Assembly: GCA_037693485.1 (NCBI GenBank)
Contig: CM075344.1
Coordinates: 75,449,501 to 75,513,500, forward strand
Source of the DNA: Kitagawia praeruptora
Lineage: Eukaryota > Streptophyta > Magnoliopsida > Apiales > Apiaceae
Direction of reading: 5' to 3'
Length of the DNA stretch: 64,000 nucleotides
The notes below the pieces were generated by a model. The model saw only the letters and a program-made list of their open reading frames with translations, was not told the DNA's origin and did no database searches. Below, piece by piece: positions 1 through 11,829 of the stretch. How positions within the stretch are numbered: the stretch's first letter is position 1; each line of letters opens with the position of its first letter. The translations under genes were made by a program, and so were the position numbers.

Positions 1-446
1 TTCAACATGATATTCTCAGGAGTGCCATACCTGCGAATAATCTCCATGAATTCACGCCCACAAATTATTATTGTTCGAAATACGTAATTGTTATTTTTTC
101 GAAAAACAACCAATTAGTACCCATTATATATTTATATGTATAAAAATATGAGAGAAAAAATGAGACTGAGAAGATAGAAATGTAGGTGTGTATAGAATTT
201 GTGTGAGAAATTAACACAAAAAATGAATATTTATAGATAAATAGATAATCGTTGCCAATTTTATTACCATTACTCGTCAACAATTTGTAACCGTTGTGTT
301 TCATCTTTAATAAAACAATGTTATTCTTGGCACAATAGCCGTTTACACAACAAAAAGCAGTGAAAAGCAATGTTATTTTGTAGGGGCCCAATTTTTGATG
401 GCATTCAGCAAGTCCTTTGAAAATTAACGGATCAATTATTGAATTG
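1..446. other. Left flank of the Tat-like element; no recognised gene
   Basis: AT-rich DNA to the left of the ATGAG duplication. An open frame on the minus strand covers most of it, but its composition is low-complexity (runs of Ile, Tyr, Phe, Ser) and no family is recognisable. The first 60 bases read in minus orientation give a short peptide vaguely like a reverse-transcriptase segment, too short to call. Confidence 0.4.
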
Positions 447-451
447 ATGAG

Positions 452-2747
452 TGTTATAGGGAGAATATTGTATAACAATATTTATGGAGGTTGCTGGATT
501 TATGGAGCAAAATACGGATATTCTGCTAAGAATACGAAGAACACGGAGGAGATTTGTGACTGTTTGTGGCTGATCTTGTCTATTGATATTCAGTGGTGAA
601 CTGTTTCTCAATTCTTTACAAGATGCATACGTATCCTATTTATAGGGATCAAGCCATACGTAGTTCTCTTAGAGAAGAAGTTATCTAGACGGGCTAGGGT
701 TTCTATGGGCTCGGCTTGGCCCAAATCCACTAGACGTCTCCTTGGGTTGATATATTTTACCCACTTGTCTTGCTCATGACCCACGACCCATTAAAGGGTA
801 CCCATGGCTAACATGATACTATATTTATCATTACTGGCGAAACTGACTAGATGGCCTCGCATGCAACCTCGCTAGGTTAATCATGTGTGGCGATCCAAAC
901 CGTGTGGAGATAATCGTACTCACGCGACCTCGCTGGTGTTTGCACTAAATCACGCAAGCGTACGTGGTCACAAGTAATACAGATATAAGTCGAGTTCGTT
1001 CCCACAGAGATCTGGTTTTTAATTCAGTATTGTACCTATGCAACAATGTATGGTTTTATTTCACTGCTAAGACAAATAACAAATTGGGTTTTAACTATCT
1101 AAATTAAACTAAGATGCAAATTATAAAACTAAGAATTAACTAACTAACGAGAATAGAAATCGAATTACTTCTGCAAGAGAAACCATGGAATCCTAACTTC
1201 ATTAAATACTTTGCTTAGATCTGACGCCTTTAATCACTATATGCAATGGTTATGATATCTGATCAGACAACACGAAACAAGTACACGCTACCTCTCAGTA
1301 TACGTATACCAAACCAAACATACATCCACAAAAGAGATAGAAGATGAATAAACACCAATTATGCTTAGACCCTATATCTCTATAGAATTTGAAAACATAA
1401 CGGTTGAAGAACAAGTTATCCACATTGATCACATAGGGCAGCATAATATCTCTATTTACGCCACAAATCATGATGTTAAAACATCAACCTATCCTATGCT
1501 AGCATGGCAAGTTCTAAATCTCAAGATCCACTCTCGCTTCACAAGAGATTAACAAATTAGATGTTAGCTACGCATCTAAATACATGAAACACAACCATAC
1601 GAGGATATCAAATATACATCACACACAGATCTGTAAAGCATCAAGATACTAAAGCTCCATAAATAACTCCGTTAGAATCCCATGACAACGATTAGTTCAT
1701 AATCGAACCTCTCGTCATCATGGGATCTGATGAAACCATGATAAAAACAAAGTATGAAAATATACAAATAAACCTAAGTAATTGATATGTAATGGTTCTA
1801 CTCCTAATGATACAAATTACAAAGGTTGGATGTGTTTATATAGGCTCTAGAAGTCTTGCCCAGCAAGAAAATACCAAAACAGAATTATAATAGAATTTCT
1901 GCAAAATACGTTTCCTAAACTGATTCTGTTTTTAAGGAAAATTCGTAGCTGATTTTTCTTCAGTATTTCTGGACCGTTCCATTTGCAGTTGGACATTTGG
2001 ACCACTTTAGAATGATAGAAAATTCCGTTATCTTCGCGTGGACTGCTTACGGGCCTCAAACGGAGTTGTAGAACTCAAGATATAGCCAAAATAGTAAAAA
2101 CTGTAATTTTTCAGCACCGCGCGCGTGCAACCTGCGCCCATCAGTCTGTTTGTCGCGCAGCCTGCGCCCACCACGCGCAACCTGCTCATGCAACACCTAT
2201 CCCATATTATAGAAAATCTCCCAAGTTTCGCGTGGGCAGTAAGATCGCTGAAAACGGACTTATAGAACTCCAGATATGGCCAAAACAGTGTAGACTGCGC
2301 AACCATCCCGGAAAATCCGAATTTTAATAAATTAATCCTCCAAAAACGACAGAAGCATCCACCTTAATCAACATTCTTGTAAATCTGCACAACTAAGCAA
2401 AACACATCAAAACTACAAGAAACTTGAGTCCAAGACAATCAATTTAAGCCGATATGGAACGCTCCAAGTGGATATAAACTCCACTTATCAGCTAGGCCTG
2501 ACCGTAAGCCTTTGTAGTAAATGTGCTCTAGGCCACGCTGGACCTCTAGGCCTCGCTGAACCTCGTGAATTGCGACCCGTCCCTTAGGGCTCGCTGGCGA
2601 TGTCACTTTACAAAATAATGCGATGAATCTCCCTGTGATGGTGAACTTTAGTGACCCATTCTTCATTCCTAGGCACATTATGTGTGATATACTATTATTC
2701 TAGCCCATTAGGACTGCTTAGGACTTATGCCAAATTCGGGCATAACA
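452..2747 (-). repeat. 3' LTR of the Tat-like element, split by an insertion
   Basis: Matches 8845-9582 across 452-936 and 2496-2747. In between lies a foreign 1.55-kb sequence (937-2490) plus its duplicated target. In element orientation it begins TGTTATGCCC and ends CCCTATAACA. A TATA-like box (TATAAATAG on the minus strand) sits near 636-646. Confidence 0.9.
937..2490. mobile_element. Solo-LTR-like insertion inside the Tat 3' LTR
   Basis: This 1554-bp segment is absent from the sister LTR. It begins TGTTTGCACT, ends ACTTATCA and is flanked by GCTGG (932-936) and GCTAG (2491-2495), a 5-bp duplication with one mismatch. TG...CA ends, a 5-bp duplication and no coding content indicate a solo LTR. 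It carries a CCCACAGAGAT motif near its left end and a GCGC-rich stretch (about 2115-2190). Both features recur in the insertion at 12512-14939, which has nearly the same size once its own nested element is removed, so the two probably belong to one family. No internal region is seen, so the lineage cannot be named. Confidence 0.75.
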
Positions 2748-2762
2748 ACTACCCCCCGAGTC
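2748..2762 (-). other. Polypurine tract of the Tat-like element
   Basis: Read on the minus strand this is a G-rich run (CGGGGGGTAGT) directly abutting the TGTTATGCC start of the 3' LTR. It would prime plus-strand DNA synthesis and it fixes the element's orientation. Confidence 0.75.
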
Positions 2763-2934
2763 CATATTGCAATTAAAAATGCGATGTGGACTCAAAGAAT
2801 ATCTTCCCAAAAACTTTAATTCGAGGCCAAGGCCCATTATCAATTACCCCTTTGGGCTCTCTTCGCAGGCCCAATAGACAAAAATAGTTTCTAACAACTA
2901 TCGCATCTTGGGATCTGTTCACGGCTGTTGAGAT

Positions 2935-2982
2935 GATGACACGTGTCACGTATCCTTCTCTCTCCTAACCACTATATAATCT
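2935..2982 (+). promoter_or_regulatory. Promoter-like G-box plus TATA box for the antisense gene
   Basis: A palindromic G-box core ACACGTGT (2941-2948) lies about 25 bp upstream of a TATA-like CTATATAAT (2974-2982) on the plus strand. It is followed by an ATG-free leader, a consensus splice donor at 3131 and then the antisense coding exons. The spacing fits a plant RNA polymerase II core promoter. It is inside the element, next to the 3' LTR, and points against the element's own transcription. Confidence 0.5.
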
Positions 2983-5900
2983 CCAGATTTTAAATCATTT
3001 GTCACTTTCCTTATTAACATTATACCGAAGTGTTGCCAATTTGCTCCTGGATCAAACAAAGACCCTGCTCGCTTTCAATCAAGAACGACCCCAAGTTTCC
3101 TCAAGATCTTCAATTTTTCTTCATCAAAAAGTAAGTTTCTCTCTCTTGTTCTTCATTTTAATGCATGTGTAGCTTATAATTTCATATATTTGCTGATAAT
3201 TATATGCGATGCGAACCTGATTAAGTGCGACCCCACACACGTAATTTCACGTTGCGAGCCTTTCCTCGCTAGACTAGAGAACGCGATCCCTTTAATAAAT
3301 AGATAGACGAGCTCAAATTTAGAGTAGTTGCGTGACCCCCCCTCTATTCCTCGTGTGCGGAGTGAGAACACGTAGAGCCTCTTATTAAATCTTTTCTTCT
3401 TTTCCTTTATCCCCTTTGATATTCTGTAAGTGCACACACTAATACTTCACCATCTTTTCAGTTGTCTAACAGTGATAGCTCGAGGACTCCTTCGCCTCTT
3501 CCACACATTTCTATCAGCGAGCAGGCTGCTACAAATATCGCCAGAGCTGCGACTGCAAGTGACTGTTCATTCAAACTATATCTCGACCCCCTTTGGTCGC
3601 AAGAGGAATTCACTAGAGACATCCCTTTGGACTCTTGGAGAACGAGGCGACCCTCTAGCTCACAAAGCCGATCCATTGATGTTCCAACCATCTCACAAAG
3701 CCATCCAATTCTAACTATACCCTATTCTTCAGTTCAGGGCAAGGTCGATAAGCTACTAAAGAGAGGAGACGAATTTTTCTCTAGCGTCCCCAAACTCCAT
3801 TCCCCCTTAACAAAAATCTCCTCAACATAAGCCCCATAATACTTACCATCACTTCTTCAATAGACTCCCTTGGCCATGCCTATTATGAGCTCGAAGGTGG
3901 AGGTGATAACGAAGCCAACTCTGATAACTCTGATTATGAAGAAGCTTCTTTTGATGACGGCGGCCTTGATGAGGTGACCAGGGTCGTCGACTTTGAAGAT
4001 TATAACTGTGTACCTGAGGCCTCGCCTCAACCCTACATACCAATCCCTCAACCTGAGCTAGAGGGAGTAATATATGTTGGAGGGCCGCGCCCTGAAGATA
4101 TTGAATCGGGTTCCACGATGAAACCAGGTCAACCTCACACCTTAGCCTGTAAGGATCTATCAACGACCCTAAATCTGGAATCTTTGACAAAGGGTGTTAA
4201 TACTTTCAGACCCGAAGGCAAAATTATCCTTCCCAAACGGACAATGCGATGATATCGCTTCAATCATGAGGAAAATGGCGGCAGAGTGCCTCGAATGGTC
4301 TTAACATCTTCAATGATGAAAATTGGAGTTTTTTCGCCCCTTCATCCCTTCATCAGAGACGTCTGTGAAACGTACCACCTTACTCCAATCCAAATTAACC
4401 CCAATGGCTACAGGGCGATGATTTCCCTTTACATACTCTACCACAAACTGGGATATCCCAAACTCGATGCGAAGACCATGGGTTATTTTCTGCAATTGAA
4501 AAGATGCGGGCCGTCTGACTTTGGTTATGTCTATTTCTCAGTGTGGACGGAGTTCAACAAGAATGAACTTTATCATGGCGGCCCAAGCAATGCAGGCTCG
4601 TGGAAGGGACCTTACCTCTACGTCCACGAGGTGCCCAGAGTAAAAACTTCCTTTAACTATCTCCCAGGTATGAAGCTGTCCTTTAGATTTTATTCTCCCC
4701 CAACTCAATCAATCTCCTAACTTATTCCCAATGGGATCGCAGTTGGCCAAGTGCGAACTGTCCTAAAGGGCGAGGAGAAGAAACGAGCCGACGACGTGTT
4801 GAAGACTCCTCGTGAGGATAGGAACGTCAAAACCCTCCTCACATTAGAAAACTTAATTGAATGTGGGTTCTTGAAAGAAGGGGTCAAGCTCCCTTCTGAG
4901 GCGGGGCCTTCAGGTGCGAAGAAGGCTTCACGAAAGAGAAAATTGTGAGAGGAAGCCTCGTCCTCTAGAATAGTGGTCGCAGAAAGTGAGAATATTTGTA
5001 CTGTTATAGTCCAATAACTTCTTTATATTAACTGTCTTTATTGTCTTCGTATTTTTACTGTTATCTCTAACTACTTTCTACTCCCATTTTGTAGGCATGT
5101 CGAGCAAAGGCCGCAGACCTCCATTTTTGAAGAGCAAAGACATCTCTACTATGAACCAAGTTGCCACTCCTCCTCCAAAAAATAATGAACTCCTGCCTCC
5201 TCCACCACCATAAACCAATATTGTGATCCCACATCAGCCATCGCAGGGCAATCCCGAACAGCACATCTCCAAGAAACAAAAGAAGGACGGTCCACTGCCT
5301 CAGGTAACGAAGCCTGCAGTAACCACACCTGTTCATCATCTTTATGCGAAGCATGGGTACACTCATGCCACTGAAGAAGAATGCACTAAGTGGGTGGGTG
5401 CAGAGCTGATTGAAAACTCTGAATCAGTCTCCAAATGTCTGGCCGAAGCGTTTATTCGCCAAGCCTCGCATCTAAGAGAGCTGAAATGCATCGTCTCTGC
5501 TAATGACAAGCTGGAAAAGGAGATGAAGTCCCTTAAGCTCAAGGATGAAGAAGAAAAGAGGTCGTTGATGGACACCCACAAGCGAGCCTTGGAAACTGAG
5601 ACGGCTAGCCTCCGCTCAGAACTGAAGAAGGTTAACAATGAAAAGACAGCCCTTCACAAATCCTTGAAAGAGGCGGAGCAGCTTGAGGAGGAGATGAGGA
5701 AATAGCACGAAGAGGAGATGGATAAGCTGAAGGTGGAGCTCGTTGCTGCTAAAGCCGATCACGAGGCGGTTGAGGAGGCTGCCCAGACTGAATTTATGAA
5801 GGGCTTCATAATGAAGATTCCTAATTTTGACTGGTCTAGGCTCGGGCTTGGCAATGCTGAGTTCGCATCCGACCTCCGCAAGGAGATCGAGGAAGAAGAT

Positions 5901-5984
5901 GCCAAGGAAGTGGCCAGGCTCGCTAGCGAGGCTGCCAACGCGAACGCTGCTAATCAAGAAAAACCTAACAAGACTGCTGCATGA
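2983..5984 (+). pseudogene. Antisense intron-containing extra gene of the Tat element (gypsy-type putative transposase domain plus coiled coil)
   Basis: A plus-strand gene running against gag. An ATG-free leader ends at a GTAAGT donor (3131); the acceptor TTTTCAG ends at 3461. Coding frames follow at 3462-about 3745, about 3868-4666, about 4743-4948 and 5097-5984. Junction-like GT/AG sites lie at 4666/4667 (CAG|GTATGA), about 4742 (ATCGCAG) and 5094 (TTTGTAG). The 4286-4666 segment (motifs GVFSPLHPFIRDV, YFLQLKRCGPSD, YVYFSVWTEFN) resembles the Pfam family called putative gypsy-type transposon (PF04195), which occurs in Tat extra ORFs. The 5223-5984 part is a charged coiled coil. It is broken: TTG where ATG is expected at 3462, and in-frame stops at 4250 (TGA), 5211 (TAA) and 5703 (TAG). 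The function of this protein class is unknown. Exact exon limits are inferred. Confidence 0.65.
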
Positions 5985-6185
5985 TCTTTTTATTTTGATA
6001 TTTTGAAATGGGGATGCGGACACCCTTTGAATGTCTCGCAAGTTGTAATATTCTTTTGGTAACCATCTTGATAACTTTGCAAAGTTCATTGGGCTCGCAT
6101 GTCGACCCAGTAGTTGTTGAATTCTGATAGTGATCATATCGTTTTGATAATTACTTGTCTTCGTTTCTTCATTCTCATGCTTGCT
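5985..6185. other. Spacer between the antisense gene and gag-protease; pol missing
   Basis: The ends of two convergent genes face each other here. In an autonomous relative, RT, RNase H and integrase would lie here; nothing of them is visible. On the minus strand a purine run (GAAAGGGGGAGAAG, about 6193-6208) resembles a polypurine tract and could be a relic of an internal one. Confidence 0.45.
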
Positions 6186-8801
6186 TTAACTTCTCCCCCT
6201 TTCTGCTGATTTAAGGGCCTGATTATAGCATTCTCGAGACTCATGTTGAATTCCTCTAACATACCCTACACCTTGCGGGGTGGGGAACTTCATCGAGAAG
6301 TGATAGATAGAAGTTACCACACTAATTTTCTTCAAGATGGGTCTCCCCACAATAGCATTATAAGCAGATGGTTGATCCACGACCATGAAATTTGCGACCT
6401 GAGTAGTGATGCAGGGCTCGTCCCCCAAAGTAATGGGGAGCCTGATGAGGCCTTTCACACTAATAGAAGCCCCAGTGAACCCATAGAGGTGACCTACTGT
6501 AGGAATGAGGTCTTTGTCTACATATCACATTTTCTTATAGACATCGTACATCAAAACATTCACAGCACTTCCATTATGCACTAACACTCTGTAGATATTC
6601 TGTGATCCAATGCGAACTCGAACCACCAGAGCATCGGAGTGGGGATGGTGTACCCACTTCGCATCCTCCTCAGTAAACATTATATTTGTATCTTCCCCCT
6701 TAAAAAGCTTTGGGGGTCTCTCCTGCAAATGATGCACATTGGTGAGGGGCCATTCTCTAGCCTCGCGAGCGTATCTTTCTCTTGCCTTGTTGCTGTCTCC
6801 TCCAATATGTGGCCCTCCAATGATCACATGAATGCTATTGCCTCGCTCCTCCCTCTCCTTGCGAGGTTCTATATTCTGGCCTGTATGAGGTACAACATTA
6901 TATCCCAGCCCTGACTTTTCAGAGTTCCCTTGATGCTTTTTCACTTCACGAACCGCCCACTCAGTTAACTTCCCTTCTCGAATTAATCGATCAATTTGTT
7001 CTTTAATGTGCCAGCAGTCCGCGGTATCATGTCCCTTTTGTTCATGAAAATCACAATACTTTGTAGTGTTCCAAGTTCCTTGTGCACCCATAGCAGGAGG
7101 TTTTGTGAACATCCCTTTGTTAGCATTGACAGCATAAATATGATCAACTGAAGCTACTAAGGGAACGAACTTGTCTTCATCTCTATCCGGACGAGCCCGA
7201 GGTGGGGATCGTCTTGGTGGATCGCGATCCCTTCTCTTTGGGCTCGGACTATGATCCTGCCTTCGCCTGGGGCTTCTAGAATCCTTTCTCTTTACCCCTT
7301 TGCCTTTTCCTCCATTGCTGCCGGACCCAATATTCTTCTTGAGGCCCTCCATTGATTTTTCTACCCATTTGAAATCCTTGTAGAATTCAGCAAGGGTATT
7401 GGGTGTGTGGGCCTGTAGATGCTTCCAGAATTTTGTGCCTTCTCTCAACCCAGCAGTTAAAAAGTTCTTAACAGCCTCGTCATGTGCACCTCGCACCCTA
7501 GGGACCTCGGTATTGAACCTCTTAAAGTAGTCCTGTAGACTCTCTCCCTCCTTTTGCTTTATGTTGGCAAGAGTAGACACAGGGGGTGCATAGAGCATTG
7601 AGGACTGAAATTGCTTAATGAAGATGTCTACAAATTGCTCCCAGGAATCAATGGTGACTAGTGCTCCTAGCTTCGAAAACCATTGCTGAGCGCTCCCTCT
7701 CAGCGAGGCTGCAAACAACCTGCACCTCGCTAGCTGCGAGACCTGGTAAACATCCATCTCATTATTGAACCGAACAACAAACTCGGCTGGGTCAGTTTCT
7801 CCATTGTAGGTCATATCTGAGTGATGGCCTCGAAACACGGCAGGGAGTGGAGCAGTTCGAATTTCATGAGTAAAAGGCGAGGACGAGCCCATAGTACTGA
7901 AAATCCCTTTCTCATTATTCATCGCATCCAGGGCCTTTTTTAGCTTTTCCAGCTTATAATCACCGATCTTAGCTTCCTTGTCTTCCTTTTTCTTCTCTCC
8001 AGTACTCCCATTATGAGACTGAGTCTTTTTCGGGGCGCTAGACTCTTTTTGATCATTTTTATGATCCTTCTTTTTGTGCTCTTCCTCGCGATGGTGGGAT
8101 CGTTCACGCTCTCGATGGAAAAGGGGTCTGTCATCGTGATGATGGGACCGCTCACGCTCTCTAAGAGGACAGGGGGGTCTGTCATTGCGACAATGTGACC
8201 GCTCACGATCTCTTCGAGGGGATAAAGGCTGATAAGAGCCCTTGCTTTTATTTTTAGACCCTCCGTTAGCTTTAAGTTTCTCTAGTTTGAGGCGGAGATC
8301 ATGCTCGCTGAGTTTCTTCCCTACTCTATCAAAGACGCTAACGGACCTTCCTTCAGATGAGGCGGGCTTCTCCTTCGACCCTTCCTTCTCCACAGCATCC
8401 TCCTCCTCGCTCCAATCAGGATTCGTTTGATCTGTTACTACATCATCAAAATCTCCTATTAACTGCTTGGTGGGGCCTTTACTACCCTCTACTTGATGGT
8501 TTCGGCCCCCTGTCCTCGCATTCCTCTTGAAACCTCTAGAGCTGTGTCGCTTCTCCATCTTAGCCACCCTACCCTGTACCTCCATCACTTGATCACCGAG
8601 GCCCTTTATAAATGACATGACTTCTCCAGTCAAGGCCACTTGTTGGACAGGGGGGGTTTTTTCCTTCTCGAACCCTTCCTTGGTCCAATCTTCCACCGCC
8701 TCGCTTTCTGGTCGATCCTTTCTCTGGGGGTCGTCTCTGTCTCTCTTATACGACCCCGGGGTTTCCCCCACTCCGTTTTTCTTCTTGTTTGATTTAGTCA
8801 T
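6186..8801 (-). pseudogene. gag: Ty3/gypsy gag-protease polyprotein, one nonsense codon, altered protease active site
   Basis: Starts at ATG 8801, 44 bases inside the 5' LTR. Residues 1-300 are highly charged (Arg/Asp/His-rich repeats such as RERERSHH). About residues 310-480 match the plant retrotransposon gag (capsid) family, with GSAQQWFSKLG and ESLQDYFKRFN. Around residue 600 lies a zinc-knuckle-like CDFHEQKGHDTADC. A protease follows, with the flap-side motif YNAIVGRPIL and the Tat-typical FPTPQGVG. The frame is open except for TGA at 6525-6527, after which homology continues in the same frame to 6186. The usual catalytic Asp of the D-N-G-S motif is replaced by His (VLVHNGSAVNVL), so protease should be inactive. 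The coding region then stops, with no reverse transcriptase. Confidence 0.85.
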
Positions 8802-8844
8802 TGTTCTCCCAACTCAATGACTAGCCCCTCCTTCTAGCTCCAAA

Positions 8845-9582
8845 TGTTATAGGGAGAATATTGTATAACAATATTTATGGAGGTTGCTGGATTTATGGAG
8901 CAAAATACGGATATTCTGCTAAGAACACGAAGAACATTGAGGAGATTTGTGACTGTTTGTGGCTGATCTTGTCTATTGATATTCAGTGGTGAACTATTTC
9001 TCAAGTCTTTACAAGATGCCTACGTACCCTATTTATAGGGTTCAAGCCATACGTAGTTCTCTTAGAGAAGAAGTTATCTAGACGGGCTAGGGTTTCTATG
9101 GGCTCGGCTTGGCCCAAATCCACTAGACGTCTCCTTGGGTTGATATATTTTACCCATTTGTCTTGCTCATGACCCACGACCCATTAAAGGGTACCCATGG
9201 CTAACATGATACTATATTTATCATTACTGGCGAAACTGACTAGATGGCCTCGCATGCGACCTCGCTAGGTTAATCATGCTTGGCGATCCAAACCGTGTGG
9301 AGATAACCGTACTCACGCGACCTCGCTGGGCCTGACCGTAAGCCTTTGTAGTAAATGTGCTCTAGGCCACGCTGGACCTCTAGGCCTCGCTGGACCTCGT
9401 GAATTGCGACCCCGTCCCTTTGGGCTCGCTGGCGATGTCACTTTACAGAATAATGCGATGAATCTCCCTGTGATGGTGAACTTTAGTGACCCATTCTTCA
9501 TTCCTAGGCCCATTATGTGTGATATACTATTATTCTAACCCATTAGGCCTGCTTAGGACTTATGCCAAATTCGGGCATAACA
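8845..9582 (-). repeat. 5' LTR of the Tat-like element
   Basis: A 738-bp LTR. The plus strand begins TGTTATAGGG and ends GGGCATAACA. A TATA-like box on the minus strand sits at about 9029-9038. The sequence just inside the LTR (minus strand TTTGGAGCTAGAAGGAGGG, about 8826-8844) occupies the primer-binding position, but I cannot assign it to a tRNA with confidence. Confidence 0.9.
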
Positions 9583-9587
9583 ATGAG

Positions 9588-9944
9588 AATGCAAGAATTG
9601 ATGGAGTGGAAAGTGGTCCGATGTATGCTCCTTAATTAGAATAAAATTGAAAAAGCCCCTTAATTGTCTTTTTTTTTTGTCCCGGTGCATATGCTCTAAG
9701 CACTTATGTTTTGATTTAATTTTATTTGTAGCAAAATTTGTTTTTCAGTCTAAGGTCAAGATATCTATTATAACATTCAAAATATTTCATACTTTTTAGT
9801 TGAATAATTATACGTGATGTATAATTTATTTCATGTTGTATGTTTAATTTATTTCCAGTTATACAGGTAAAGGGAATCCCATAAAAGAATTAGCATGGGA
9901 TGAACCGGTGAAAATGAGAGTCCTAAGAAGGATTAAGGTAGGGC
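9588..9944. other. Spacer between the Tat-like element and the TRIM
   Basis: About 360 bp of AT-rich DNA with a T-run near 9670. No coding frame or element end is recognised. Confidence 0.4.
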
Positions 9945-9949
9945 TTTAG

Positions 9950-10588
9950 TGTTGGGAGTTATCCCACATTGTTTGTGGGAGAGGCAGATAGCTAGTTAAT
10001 AAGCAAGCCCAACAATTGGTATCAGAGCCCATTGTTCGATAGTTGAATTTGGGGGTTATGGGCTGCAGGTGTTCGATGTGGGAGGTTCCCCTCGGTGGCG
10101 ATTGGAGATCTATTGGGTTCCTTGTGTCGAAAGTCTTCCTGAAAGGTGTTCAGGCGGCAGGTTCTGTGGGTTATGGCGGTCCATAACAATCTCAAATGGG
10201 CTCCAGAATGGATCCAGGAAGAGGCAGATGGGTTATCCCAGGTTGGTCTTTAGGGGGAGTAGTGGACCTTTCAATATGGGCCTAAGGGGAGCCAGATGGT
10301 CACGAACTTCCAGTATGGATCAAGGGGAGCAGATCACACAGAATGGTGGTAAATTCGACAGGTGTCGAGCCCGATGTGTCAAGGGGGAAATTGTTGGGAG
10401 ATGTCCCATCGTTTGTGGATGTGTCAAGGGGAAAATTTTTATAGCTAGTAAATAAGCAACTAGATTAACTCCATTAGAATGAGGCCTTTTGGGATGTGCC
10501 CAAAAACAAATCCGTGCGGGCGTGACCCAACCCAAAGCGAACAATATCATACTAATGTGGAGTTAAGGCCTGCTTAGCAAGACCAACA
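9950..10588 (+). mobile_element. TRIM (terminal-repeat retrotransposon in miniature)
   Basis: A 639-bp element flanked by perfect TTTAG duplications (9945-9949 and 10589-10593). The 3' terminal repeat (10392-10588, 197 bp) starts TGTTGGGAGATGTCCCA and ends AGACCAACA. The 5' repeat (9950-10014) has the same start and end but is only 65 bp, so it has lost its middle. A primer-binding site TGGTATCAGAGCCC (10017-10030) complementary to initiator-Met tRNA follows the 5' repeat. A purine tract AAGGGGGAAAT (10381-10391) precedes the 3' repeat. The roughly 375-bp interior encodes no transposition protein, so the element depends on autonomous partners. Confidence 0.85.
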
Positions 10589-10593
10589 TTTAG

Positions 10594-11829
10594 GATAATA
10601 TCATGAAAATTATAAAAAATTGGATCTCAATACGGACCTTATAGTATATATATCAACTAAGTTTGATTAAAGTGAATTATTAAATTTAAAGCAGGAGAAT
10701 GAAATTTATAAGAAAGTAGTGTTTATAACACTTTTTCTAAAAATCGTTCCACTTTTAGTCATTGATTTTCAAATTTCATTATATTTTGAGTAATTAAAAA
10801 TAATGTCACTAAAACGTCAAAATAATGTTTTTCATGTATTATATTATGTTTGTTGTCACTAAAATGTCTTTGTGAAATTTGAAAAATAATGAAAGCGCGG
10901 TTCATTAAGAAAAACGTGTTTAATGAGTACATGATTGATCAAGTAAAAGCATGTTCATCGTTAAAATTAGTATTAGTATTTTAATTTTTTATTAAAATAA
11001 ATTTATCAAAATAAGTTGACATTTAAAATTTGGGAAAAATAAACGATAGTGATAAAGAGTTTTTATTTAACATAAAACAATGGCTGAACATTGTTTTTAA
11101 TTTAGAATTTAGGTGAACAACCAATCAAAGATGATAATACACACGACAAATCAAAATTAGGTTATAAATACAATATCTGGTATTTAACCAGATTTAAGTT
11201 CAAATCAATCGAATTTAATGTAATTTTGAACTTTTATGCAATATTTTATTTCCTAAATAATTTTGTGCAATGCTACAAGAGAAAGAGCAACGATTTTAAT
11301 AAAAAAATAATATGTAAATGCAAACATAAACATTAATATGTGATCGATTTAACTAACAAAAAATTTATAAAAAGAATCAATTGGCTAATTTTTATAATAA
11401 TAAAATTTTTGTTTTTTCTAATTCTTTCTATATTATAAAAATCATTCGTCTATACTACATTATAAAGGACGAAACATTGAAAATTTTGGTAGGGTACGGT
11501 ACTTATCTTATTTAATTATTTTACTTTATTATCCTTAATTATTTTACTTAATTATAAAAAATAAAATAAAATCTTTTCACAAAATATTACCCAACACTTC
11601 TCCTAAATAATAATTAACCAATTAACTTTTTCATCTATTACCTTTTCTAACTAAAATCTTTTCTTTCCAAAAATATGGTCGTTCTAATAAATGAAATAAA
11701 CTAATAATATAATAATTACTAATAACTAATTGATTACCTTTTTCAGCTAAAAGGTAATATCTTTATATATTTTCTAACTAAAATAACTCATTTTCTTCTA
11801 AATAATAACTTACTAATTACCTTTTTAAG
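10594..11829. other. AT-rich flank with a possible Helitron-like terminus
   Basis: No coding frame is supported. From about 11450 the sequence TCTATACTACATTATAAAGG resembles the TC-starting 5' ends of plant Helitrons. It is followed by very AT-rich DNA up to the Sirevirus LTR. I could not find the matching CTRR hairpin end, so this is only a suggestion. Confidence 0.3.

Larger units (their letters stand above)
452..9582 (-). mobile_element. Non-autonomous Ty3/gypsy element, Tat-like lineage
   Basis: A complete LTR element in minus orientation. Its ends are TG...CA and it is flanked by a perfect 5-bp duplication ATGAG (447-451 and 9583-9587). The LTRs are 8845-9582 (5' in element orientation) and 452-2747 (3', interrupted). 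Between them lie gag-protease on the minus strand, then an antisense multi-exon gene on the plus strand, then a G-rich polypurine tract. Reverse transcriptase, RNase H and integrase are absent, so movement would need proteins in trans. Gag plus protease followed by an antisense extra ORF near the 3' LTR is the arrangement known from plant Tat-lineage elements such as Grande. Aligned by eye, the LTRs differ at about 19 of 737 positions (about 2.6%), older than E2 and E3 below. Confidence 0.85.

Noticed and set aside
1..60. Weak likeness of the first 60 bases (minus strand) to a non-LTR reverse-transcriptase segment
   Set aside because: Only about 19 residues are available and the next 400 bases give no support.
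68..478. Minus-strand open frame of 136 codons at the left edge
   Set aside because: Low-complexity residue composition, no recognisable motif, and it crosses the ATGAG duplication into the LTR, so it cannot be an ancestral gene.
1361..1552. Small open frames within the 937-2490 insertion
   Set aside because: Not supported by any motif; the segment behaves as an LTR-type insertion.
10069..10455. 128-codon open frame inside the TRIM
   Set aside because: TRIM interiors are non-coding; the peptide has no motif and runs through the polypurine tract into the 3' repeat.
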